Source of the DNA: Candidatus Anaerostipes avistercoris
GTDB lineage: Bacteria; Bacillota; Clostridia; Lachnospirales; Lachnospiraceae
Reading direction: 5' to 3'
Length of the DNA: 36,860 nt
Assembly: GCA_019119895.1 (NCBI GenBank)
Contig: DWWD01000040.1
Location: 1 to 36,860 of the forward strand
The notes under the pieces are model-generated. The model did not search any database and was not told the DNA's origin. It worked only from the letters and a program-made list of their open reading frames with translations. Of this stretch, positions 7,474 to 13,494 are shown in pieces. Position 1 is the first letter of the stretch; each line of letters begins with the position of its first letter. The position numbers and the translations under genes are program-made.

Positions 7474-8890
7474 TACGATTACCGTACCAGGGTTTATTCG
7501 GGAAAAACATAATACCAGCTGGTCAAAAGCAGAAGCAGAGTGTTACAGACATTGGATTCTTGAGAATCAGGAAAAGCGAGCCAAATATTTAATACAGTAT
7601 CTGAAACACAGCGAATGGGCAAAAGAAGTGGAGGAAAATGAAAATAAGCCGGAAATTTTTCTGACAATATGGAAATGGTATCGGAGGAATTATAAGAAGC
7701 GGGAAAGAAAAAAATCTTCTGTTCTGATGGAGCAAATTGACATGAAGAGGAAAGGGTTTTCTGTTGATTCAGCATATGCAGATTCCATTCGGTATACATT
7801 GACTGAAAAATCGGAAGCTGTAGCTTTTGATATTGGATTTTATATGGCTTGGGAAATATTGAAACATCATCCAAACATTCAATGGAGAATGGCGGATGTC
7901 CCAAAAGATGACATAGAAGCGAATCTGTTTCAGCTGAATGGATTTTATGACTGTGAGGAGAGGGGAGAAGGAAAAGAACCATTTGCATTTGATGTGAATC
8001 CATTTGGATATATCGAAAGCCTTTGGAGAGAATTTTTTGATCAGGAGGCTGAGCCGACGGACGAATCATTGTATCAGATGTATCTGGATATCAGTGCACA
8101 GGCAAAAGAAGTATCGGAACAAATTTCAGATAAGTCAAAATCACAAGCATCATTGACGGCAGAATATATAGAAGAAGTGAAAAACAGACAAGATGGAACA
8201 GAGGAATTTGAAGGCTATAAAAAGCTCTCAATACCTAAATTCATTCTGACAAAAGATAATATGAAGTGGACAAAAAAAGAAACACGAGAGTACAGAGAAT
8301 GGATTTTAGAAAATTATGAGATTCGGGCGGAATATATGATGCAGTATTTAAAGAATCATGGATGGGAAGAGGAGATTCGGAAAAATGAAAACAGACCAGA
8401 AATTTTTTTGACAATCTGGAAATGGTTTCGAGAGAATCTTCGAGTGAAGGAAAGAAATAAAGCATACGTTCTTCTGAAAAAAATCAGCATGTGGAAGGAT
8501 GGGTTCTCAGTGGATGAAGATGCAGTGAATGCTGTGCGTTATACACTGACGGAAACATCGGAGGCGATAGCGATTGATATTAGTTTCTGTTTGGCGCGAG
8601 AGGTATTGAAGCATCATCCCGGGATTCAATGGAAGACGGCGGAAGTTCCAAAAAATGATATCGAAGCAAATCTCTTTCAATTATACGGATTTCATGATAC
8701 TGAAAATCTGGAGCAGGAAGCAGAAACCTTCATATTTGGAATTGATCCATTGAGGTGGGTAGGCAGCCTTTGTGAAGATATTTTTGATCGGGAGGAAGAA
8801 TCAACGGATGAATCACTATATAAAATGTATCTGCAAATGGATGAATGGACAAAATGGCCAAAAAAACTGCCTTATTTTGTACAATACTAA
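7451..8890 (+). CDS. Full tandem-duplication protein (479 aa), unassigned
   Basis: The start is ATG 7451 with GGGAG at 7438-7442, inside the end of the preceding gene. Two copies of a ~220-residue unit make up almost all of it: residues ~1-222 and ~250-470. Shared landmarks in order are EEF(K/E)GY, P-x-FI, YR-x-WILEN, RA-(K/E)-Y, NEN-(K/R)-PEIFLTIWKW, GFSVD, RYTLTE-(K/T)-SEA, ILKHHP / VLKHHP, IQW, DIEANLFQL and EEStDESLY-type ends. There is no membrane segment and no known catalytic motif. Conserved Trp, His-His-Pro and Glu residues in both halves suggest a folded globular domain. Immunity proteins often show such doublings, but I do not recognise this family. Confidence 0.7.
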   Translation: MEEFKGYDTITVPGFIREKHNTSWSKAEAECYRHWILENQEKRAKYLIQYLKHSEWAKEVEENENKPEIFLTIWKWYRRNYKKRERKKSSVLMEQIDMKRKGFSVDSAYADSIRYTLTEKSEAVAFDIGFYMAWEILKHHPNIQWRMADVPKDDIEANLFQLNGFYDCEERGEGKEPFAFDVNPFGYIESLWREFFDQEAEPTDESLYQMYLDISAQAKEVSEQISDKSKSQASLTAEYIEEVKNRQDGTEEFEGYKKLSIPKFILTKDNMKWTKKETREYREWILENYEIRAEYMMQYLKNHGWEEEIRKNENRPEIFLTIWKWFRENLRVKERNKAYVLLKKISMWKDGFSVDEDAVNAVRYTLTETSEAIAIDISFCLAREVLKHHPGIQWKTAEVPKNDIEANLFQLYGFHDTENLEQEAETFIFGIDPLRWVGSLCEDIFDREEESTDESLYKMYLQMDEWTKWPKKLPYFVQY

Positions 8891-8961
8891 CAAAAATGAA
8901 AAAATTGAAAAGGCCGCGTTACTTTAGGGGGTGGTTTAAGGATATATAAGTGAAGAGATAA
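8889..8961 (+). repeat. Intergenic direct repeat, copy 2 (promoter-like), upstream of the small-protein cluster
   Basis: The match to copy 1 at 416-487 starts right at the stop codon of the preceding gene: GAAAAAATT, GCGTTACTTT (8916-8925), AGGGGGT (8926-8932), GGATATAT (8940-8947) and AGTGAAGA. The 24-base block spacing is identical to copy 1. The next start codon is 44 bases downstream. The two copies bracket 8.4 kb of island genes. Confidence 0.7.
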
Positions 8962-9004
8962 AAACAATAAGGAGTCAGCGTATGCTGAGAAAGGGGAAAG
9001 GGAA

Positions 9005-9226
9005 ATGAAGAAAATATACATAGCAGAACTTTTAATTGGAGTCATGCTGATGATATCCGCAGGAACATTGTATTCTTTTACCGCGGGAAATGTGGATCAG
9101 AACCGGCAGTACCGAATTCACCGCGGATATGTTGTGGGAGCATCAAAAAGGAAACAGTGGAAATTCATACAGCGGACAAAAACAAAGGAGGGAGCAAAAG
9201 AGAAACAGGAGAAACAGAGCAGATAA
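9005..9226 (+). CDS. Small single-span membrane protein with basic tail (73 aa)
   Basis: An N-terminal hydrophobic helix (about residues 5-28, IAELLIGVMLMISAGTLYSF) is followed by a strongly basic, Lys/Gln-rich tail ending EKQEKQSR. The ribosome site AAAGGGGAAAGGG sits just before the ATG, and the same 22-base stretch through the start codon recurs before the next small gene at 9240. It is preceded by repeat copy 2. No family is recognised; with such a short frame, a real gene is likely but not certain. Confidence 0.5.
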   Translation: MKKIYIAELLIGVMLMISAGTLYSFTAGNVDQNRQYRIHRGYVVGASKRKQWKFIQRTKTKEGAKEKQEKQSR

Positions 9227-9239
9227 AGGGGAAAGGGAA

Positions 9240-9338
9240 ATGAAGATAACAAAAGAAAAAATTATACAGCTGACAGCCGGGTGGATACCGGGGATACTGA
9301 CAGTATTCTTTTTTCATAAAAATGCAGAGCATCCATAA
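9240..9338 (+). CDS. Very small membrane peptide (32 aa), possibly truncated by frameshift
   Basis: The ATG at 9240 follows the same AAAGGGGAAAGGGAA leader as the gene at 9005. It encodes a short basic head and one hydrophobic helix (AGWIPGILTVFFF), then stops. The +1 frame continues open from the T6 run at 9309-9314 to 9441, so the intact ancestor may have been a ~67-residue single-span protein. Confidence 0.4.
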   Translation: MKITKEKIIQLTAGWIPGILTVFFFHKNAEHP

Positions 9339-9441
9339 AGAGAAAAATATCTATCTGGCAGAACAGAAGAATCTGGACGTTCGGATGAAGTGGCTGTCCA
9401 ATGAGATGATCCAGATTAATGGCAGCAGAATCAGAATTTAA
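9322..9441 (+). pseudogene. Probable detached 3' part of the small membrane protein at 9240
   Basis: An open frame of 39 codons (from ATG 9322) without its own ribosome site, overlapping the previous peptide by 17 bases in the +1 frame. The content is soluble and helical (KNIYLAEQKNLDVRMKWLSN). An indel in the T6 tract at 9309-9314 would join the two parts into a membrane anchor plus tail. It could also simply be a chance frame. Confidence 0.3.
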
Positions 9442-9471
9442 AGATGGGATTTATAAAAGGAGATACATAGT

Positions 9472-9774
9472 ATGAAACAGATGATTTATACAGCCGGTAC
9501 GATTAGTTTTGCGGCAGCTCTGCTTCTTTATCAGCAGATACAGATAAGAGGGCTTCTGATATTCTCAGCATGCAGTTTTTTATGGGCGTTTATTCTCTAT
9601 ATTCGGGAAAAGAATGCGGGATTGTGTCTTTATACGGCAGGATTCTTATGCTGGATTTTACTTTTGCTGATCAATCAGTTTGAGGCAGGGATGATCCTTG
9701 GTCCGCTGGCGCTTGCCTTATGGATTGGAGGGATCGTGGTGCAAAGAAAAGGTGAAAAGAAAACAAAATGTTAA
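9472..9774 (+). CDS. Small polytopic membrane protein (100 aa)
   Basis: The start is an ATG with AAAAGGAGA at about 9456-9464. Three or four hydrophobic helices (MIYTAGTISFAAALLLY, GLLIFSACSFLWAFILYI, AGLCLYTAGFLCWILLLLI, GMILGPLALALWIGGIVV) and a basic C-terminal tail (QRKGEKKTKC). No motif is recognised. It is the last gene of the small-protein group behind repeat copy 2. Confidence 0.6.
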   Translation: MKQMIYTAGTISFAAALLLYQQIQIRGLLIFSACSFLWAFILYIREKNAGLCLYTAGFLCWILLLLINQFEAGMILGPLALALWIGGIVVQRKGEKKTKC

Positions 9775-9875
9775 AATTTTGTCATAATTCAGATAATTTG
9801 AAAGAAAATGGGAAAAAAGTTTTTGCTTTTGTAACAGAAAAGTAATGGCAATGATAGGAAAGAAAAAAATCTCTT

Positions 9876-9884
9876 TGATATAAT
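9876..9884 (+). promoter_or_regulatory. Extended -10 promoter for the putative structured RNA
   Basis: TGATATAAT gives a TGn extension plus a perfect TATAAT at 9879-9884; the -35 region is poor, as is usual for extended -10 promoters. The expected start is about 9891. No good coding frame follows it, only the folded element ending near 10016. Confidence 0.6.
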
Positions 9885-9890
9885 GGTATT

Positions 9891-10016
9891 TGTAGTGCAG
9901 TAAAAACAGAATAAAAATGTGCCGGCAAAGGCAATAGGGGTAGAGATTGTAATATCATAGAACGTGATCAGTGGGAAGGATTTGAAACAATGATATATTT
10001 TGCCGGCATATTTTTA
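9891..10016 (+). ncRNA. Putative structured small RNA of unknown class (9775-10134 gene-free stretch)
   Basis: The 360-base interval between the small membrane protein and the TrmB gene holds an ordered RNA unit: an extended -10 promoter, then an outer stem of 13 pairs (9917-9929 with 9999-10011, core GCCGGCAAA/TTTGCCGGC), a nested stem ATATCAT/ATGATAT (9952-9958 with 9990-9996), and a T-run right after the outer stem. Between the stems are purine-rich loops (ATAGGGGTAGAG, GTGGGAAGGA). I compared it by eye with purine, SAM, TPP, FMN, lysine, glycine, c-di-GMP, THF and SRP patterns and none fits. The outer stem plus T-run would also work as a terminator. The boundaries are estimates. Confidence 0.45.
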
Positions 10017-10058
10017 ACTTAATGAGTGTTTAAGCCAGCAAAGAGATTTTTTCTCATG

Positions 10059-10093
10059 AAGAATGTCAAGATCATCTTGACATTCTTTTTTTT
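10059..10093 (+). terminator. Intrinsic terminator overlapping the TrmB promoter
   Basis: A near-perfect palindrome, AAGAATGTCAAGAT / ATCTTGACATTCTT (10059-10072, 10074-10087), followed by a long T-run. The right arm contains the TTGACA used as the -35 of the next promoter. Confidence 0.8.
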
Positions 10094-10120
10094 CTAAACT
10101 ATAGTATTCCTAGATAGGAA
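10077..10120 (+). promoter_or_regulatory. Promoter and palindromic operator of the TrmB-lysA-cutC operon
   Basis: TTGACA (10077-10082), a 17-base spacer and TATAGT (10100-10105). Immediately downstream, over the expected start point, lies the perfect palindrome TTCCTA-GA-TAGGAA (10107-10120). A repressor bound there would block initiation; the TrmB-type product of the first gene is the natural candidate (inference). Confidence 0.7.
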
Positions 10121-10134
10121 CACGAGGTGATGGA

Positions 10135-10833
10135 ATGGACAATGTAGAGCGGCTGATGGAATTCGGCCTGACCAGGCATGAAGCCAGCCTTTATGTTCTG
10201 CTGGTGCTGGAAGGCAGCTTAAATGGCTACGAAGCAGCCAAACAAAGCGGTATATCCAGATCCAATGCGTATAATGCTCTGGCCGGACTGGCGGAGAAAG
10301 GGGCGGCTTATATGCAGGAAGAAGATACTGTAAGATATACGCCGGTTCCCGTGGAAGAATTTTGCAGTAATAAGATCCGCCATATGGAAAAGAAGAAGAA
10401 GGAATTGATGGAGCAGCTGCCTGCCAAGAGAAAGAATGAAGGCGGATATCTCACCATCAAAGGGGAAGAGCATATCTGTGATAAGATCATAGAGATGCTG
10501 ACCCATGCCAGAGAGCGGGCTTATGTTTCTATATATAATGAAAGGCTGGAAACATTTCGGGAATACTTAGAACAGATGGTTTCGGAAGGAAAGAAGGTTG
10601 TGATCATTACCAATGAACCCTTTGATCTTCCGGGGGCAACGGTATATCTGACGGAATGCCGGAAGGAGCAGATTCGTCTGATCACGGACTCCAATGATGT
10701 TCTGACCGGAGAGATCACAAATCGATATGAGGCCACATGCCTGTATTCAAGCAACAGTAATCTTGTCGAGGTATTTAAAGATGCCCTGGCAAATGAGATA
10801 CAACTATTAAATATGAAGAAAGGAATTAAGTGA
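10135..10833 (+). CDS. TrmB-family transcriptional regulator (232 aa)
   Basis: Residues ~1-75 form a winged helix of the TrmB/MarR type (ERLMEFGLTRHEASLYVLLV, then EAAKQSGISRSNAYNALAGL as recognition helix). A coiled-coil segment rich in Lys/Glu (about 85-105) and a C-terminal alpha/beta domain follow, the latter like the phospholipase-D-like sensor domain of TrmB proteins. The ribosome site is GAGGTGA. The gene is one base away from the decarboxylase gene, so the two are cotranscribed. The palindrome over its own promoter start suggests autoregulation; the ligand cannot be told. Confidence 0.8.
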   Translation: MDNVERLMEFGLTRHEASLYVLLVLEGSLNGYEAAKQSGISRSNAYNALAGLAEKGAAYMQEEDTVRYTPVPVEEFCSNKIRHMEKKKKELMEQLPAKRKNEGGYLTIKGEEHICDKIIEMLTHARERAYVSIYNERLETFREYLEQMVSEGKKVVIITNEPFDLPGATVYLTECRKEQIRLITDSNDVLTGEITNRYEATCLYSSNSNLVEVFKDALANEIQLLNMKKGIK

Positions 10834-10834
10834 T

Positions 10835-12085
10835 ATGGCAAAGGTACCATTTGTAACGAAGGAACAATTAGATGAGATTGTAAAGAAATATCCGACACCG
10901 TTTCATCTGTACGATGAAAAAGGAATCCGTGAGACTGCAAGAGGATTATACAAAGCATTTTCATGGAACAAAGGATTTAAAGAATATTTTGCAGTAAAGG
11001 CAACCCCAAACCCGACGATTCTTAAGATTTTAAAAGAAGAGGGATGCGGAACAGACTGCTCTTCCAAGACAGAGCTGATGATGTCTGAAAGATGTGGATT
11101 TTCCGGAGATGAGATCATGTTCTCTTCCAATGACACACCAGCGGAAGAGTTTATTATGGCAAAAGAACTTGGGGCAACCATCAATCTGGATGATATTACA
11201 CATATTGAATTTTTGAAAGAAACCGCAGGGATTCCGGAGAAGATTTCCTGTCGTTATAATCCGGGCGGAGTGTTTGCTCTTGGAACAGATATCATGGATA
11301 ACCCAGGTGACGCCAAATATGGAATGACAACAGAGCAGATTTTTGAAGCCTTTAAAATTCTGAAGGAGCTTGGTGTAAAAGAATTTGGAATCCATGCATT
11401 CCTGGCAAGCAACACAGTAACCAATGAGTACTATCCTACACTGGCAAAACAGCTGTTTGAACTGGCTGTTGAATTGAAAGAAAAGACAGGAGTTCATATC
11501 GGATTTATCAACTTGTCTGGAGGAATTGGAGTTCCTTATCTTCCAGATCAGGAAGGAAATGACATTGCAGTGATCGGAGAAGGCGTTCACAAAGTCTTTG
11601 ATGAAGTCTTAGTTCCGGCAGGAATGGGTGATGTCAGCATTTATACAGAGCTGGGACGCTACATGCTGGCTCCAAATGGACATCTTGTAACAAAAGCAAT
11701 CCATGAAAAACATACCTATAAAGAATACATTGGTGTAGATGCCTGCGCAGTGAACTTAATGCGTCCTGCAATGTACGGAGCATATCATCATATCACCGTG
11801 ATGGGAAAAGAAAATGAGCCGGCAGATCATGTATATGATGTTACAGGATCTCTGTGTGAGAACAATGATAAATTCGCCATTGACCGTAAGCTTCCGAAGA
11901 TTGATATGGGAGACCTGCTTGTAATCCACGATACAGGAGCTCATGGATTCGCAATGGGATATAACTATAACGGAAAACTGAAATCTGCCGAGATTCTTCT
12001 GAAAGAAGACGGAACCACAGAGATGATCCGCCGTGCAGAGACACCGGAAGATTATTTCGCTACATTAAGAGGATTTAATTTCTAA
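10835..12085 (+). CDS. lysA: Fold-type III PLP decarboxylase, diaminopimelate decarboxylase-like (416 aa)
   Basis: The alanine-racemase-fold PLP barrel starts at TPFHLYDEKGI, with the Schiff-base lysine Lys55 in FAVKATPNP, and the ELGRYMLAP, SLCENND and GAHGFAMGYNYNGKLKSAEILL segments match the EPGR, C-E-S/N-x-D and GAYG-xx-Y-N-x-RP-x-AEVL motifs of LysA. LysA makes lysine from meso-diaminopimelate. Oddities: the usual GLHxHIGS is GIHAFLAS (residues 185-192), with Phe189 in place of the His that stacks on PLP, and EPGR is ELGR. It may therefore be a divergent LysA or another amino-acid decarboxylase of the same fold. It is cotranscribed with a TrmB regulator and cutC. Confidence 0.65.
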   Translation: MAKVPFVTKEQLDEIVKKYPTPFHLYDEKGIRETARGLYKAFSWNKGFKEYFAVKATPNPTILKILKEEGCGTDCSSKTELMMSERCGFSGDEIMFSSNDTPAEEFIMAKELGATINLDDITHIEFLKETAGIPEKISCRYNPGGVFALGTDIMDNPGDAKYGMTTEQIFEAFKILKELGVKEFGIHAFLASNTVTNEYYPTLAKQLFELAVELKEKTGVHIGFINLSGGIGVPYLPDQEGNDIAVIGEGVHKVFDEVLVPAGMGDVSIYTELGRYMLAPNGHLVTKAIHEKHTYKEYIGVDACAVNLMRPAMYGAYHHITVMGKENEPADHVYDVTGSLCENNDKFAIDRKLPKIDMGDLLVIHDTGAHGFAMGYNYNGKLKSAEILLKEDGTTEMIRRAETPEDYFATLRGFNF

Positions 12086-12100
12086 CAGGAGGATAAGCAT

Positions 12101-12832
12101 ATGCTGGAAGTATGTTGCGGAAGTTTTGAAGATGCTCTGATTGTTCACGAATGCGGCGGCAAAAGAATCGAATTGAACAGCGCCCTGCCTCTGGGCGGGC
12201 TGACGCCGTCTCTTGGAAGCCTGATCCTGGTAAAACAGTACACGGATCTGGAAGTGGTATCTATGGTGCGGGCCAGAGAGGCAGGATTCTGCTACCGTCC
12301 GTATCAGTATGAACAGATGCTGGAAGATCTGAAACTTCTTCTGGCATACGGAACCGATGGAGCAGTTTTTGGATTTCTGACGGAAGACAGAGAAATTGAT
12401 GAGCAGCGGACAAAAGAATTTGTCCAGATTATTCATGATGAAGGTGCAAAGGCAGTCTTTCACCGGGCATTTGATTGTGTAAAGGATCCATATCAGGCAA
12501 TGGAAACGCTGATCGATCTTGGTGTGGACCGGGTGCTGACCAGCGGAATGGAAAAGACCGCGGAAGAAGGACTTCCGCTGCTTCGGGAACTCCAGAGCCG
12601 GTATGGAGGAAGAATTGAGATTCTGCCGGGATCCGGGATTAACGAGGAAAACGCTGTGCGCATCATGCAGGAAGCCGGCGTCAGCCAGGTGCACAGTTCC
12701 TGCAAAGGAATTTCAGAAGATCCAACGACAGCGGGAGAGAAGGTATCTTTTGCTGCTGATGGAGGAGAGAATCTGTCTTATGGACATGTCTCTCCGGAAA
12801 AAGTAGAAGCGATGCTGAAAGTGTGCTTATAA
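12101..12832 (+). CDS. cutC: CutC family protein (243 aa)
   Basis: A TIM-barrel protein with the family landmarks in order: LEVCCGSFEDALIVHECGG, RIELNSALPLGGLTPSLG, TDGAVFGFLTED, VFHRAFDCVKDP, IDLGVDRVLTSG, ILPGSGINEENA and VHSSCKG. CutC was named for copper homeostasis in E. coli, but its biochemical role is still unsettled. The length matches the family (~240-250). The ribosome site AGGAGG lies at 12090-12095, and the gap to the upstream decarboxylase is 15 bases, so it is probably the third gene of that operon. It converges with the Rrf2 gene with only 14 bases between and no clear terminator. Confidence 0.9.
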   Translation: MLEVCCGSFEDALIVHECGGKRIELNSALPLGGLTPSLGSLILVKQYTDLEVVSMVRAREAGFCYRPYQYEQMLEDLKLLLAYGTDGAVFGFLTEDREIDEQRTKEFVQIIHDEGAKAVFHRAFDCVKDPYQAMETLIDLGVDRVLTSGMEKTAEEGLPLLRELQSRYGGRIEILPGSGINEENAVRIMQEAGVSQVHSSCKGISEDPTTAGEKVSFAADGGENLSYGHVSPEKVEAMLKVCL

Positions 12833-12846
12833 ATTTTAAAGAGGGA

Positions 12847-13290
12847 TCAGAGAGGATAATTAGTTTTAATGTCCTCCAGAAACTGATCCAGTGTATATTG
12901 TTTTAAATGATTTTTATAAAGAAGTTCTGCATTTTTAAAAATGTCCAGGACTTCTTTTTCTCTTTTTTGAGCCAGCGGCGGGTTGTGGTAAAAGACTTTT
13001 TCCACCAGCCCGGTGGCAGTGACAAATGGCTCTTCTCCTTCGATGGCATTGAAAATATCCAGAAGAGATATTTTCTCAGGTTTTCGATTCATGGTAAAAC
13101 CGCCTTTTTTTCCAAAATTGGACTGGATCAGTCCTGCCAGCACGAGACGGCGGGTGATTTTTTTTAAATAGGAATCGGATACACCCAGACGGCGGCTTAG
13201 GTGTTCGCTGGTAATGCACTGATCATCCGGTGCGTGTGCGATGATCAGAAGGATGCAGATTCCCTGTTCCAGACTCTTTTTGCTTTTCAT
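12847..13290 (-). CDS. Rrf2-family transcriptional regulator without Fe-S cysteines (147 aa)
   Basis: The N-terminal winged helix (LEQGICILLIIAHAP, SEHLSRRLGVSDSYLKKITRRLVLAGLI) and the wing SNFGKKGGFTMNR, followed by ISLLDIFNAIEGEEPF, are typical of Rrf2. The cluster-binding Cys triad of IscR/NsrR is absent, so this is the redox-independent YwnA-like branch. The ribosome site is GGAG before ATG 13290. The gene is divergent from the YhgE/Pip gene, whose leader carries two copies of a palindrome; these are the obvious candidate targets. Its own promoter is at 13323-13352. Confidence 0.85.
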   Translation of the reverse strand: MKSKKSLEQGICILLIIAHAPDDQCITSEHLSRRLGVSDSYLKKITRRLVLAGLIQSNFGKKGGFTMNRKPEKISLLDIFNAIEGEEPFVTATGLVEKVFYHNPPLAQKREKEVLDIFKNAELLYKNHLKQYTLDQFLEDIKTNYPL

Positions 13291-13322
13291 ATGATTTCTC
13301 CGTTTCTGTTGAATTTAAGTAT

Positions 13323-13352
13323 ATTATACGTTAAATGTTTCATAGGATTCAA
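13323..13352 (-). promoter_or_regulatory. Promoter of the Rrf2 regulator
   Basis: Read on the minus strand: TTGAAT (13347-13352), an 18-base spacer and a perfect TATAAT (13323-13328), about 33 bases before the start codon. Confidence 0.65.
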
Positions 13353-13382
13353 TATGGAAGCGCTAAAATTCAGGAGACGTCA

Positions 13383-13410
13383 TTGACATTTGATAAAAAA
13401 AGATTATAAT
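13383..13410 (+). promoter_or_regulatory. Promoter of the YhgE/Pip gene
   Basis: TTGACA (13383-13388), a 16-base spacer and TATAAT (13405-13410), a near-consensus sigma-A promoter. Transcription would begin just before the first of the two palindromes. Because it lies about 90 bases before the true ribosome site, the upstream in-frame ATG at 13390 lies within the promoter and cannot be the start. Confidence 0.8.
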
Positions 13411-13420
13411 AACCTTAATC

Positions 13421-13470
13421 GTGGATATTTAATATCCATAAATTCAAAAAGTGGATATTTAATATCTATA
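13421..13470 (+). promoter_or_regulatory. Two phased palindromic operators downstream of the YhgE/Pip promoter
   Basis: GTGGATATTTAATATCCATA (13421-13440) and GTGGATATTTAATATCTATA (13451-13470) differ by one base. Each contains GGATATT-T-AATATC(C/T). Their start-to-start distance is 30 bp, close to three helical turns, so two dimers could bind on the same face. The divergent Rrf2 regulator is the likely binder (inference). Confidence 0.7.
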
Positions 13471-13494
13471 ATAAAAAAAGAAAGGAACATTGTT

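Noticed and set aside
9917-10011. Lysine riboswitch upstream of the lysA-like gene.
   Set aside because: The conserved lysine-riboswitch core is not present, the element is too short, and a strong terminator plus a new promoter separate it from the operon.
13390-13494. N-terminal extension of the YhgE/Pip protein from the in-frame ATG at 13390.
   Set aside because: The extension overlaps the promoter and palindromes, has no ribosome site, and the family starts at the membrane-proximal basic segment encoded from 13495.
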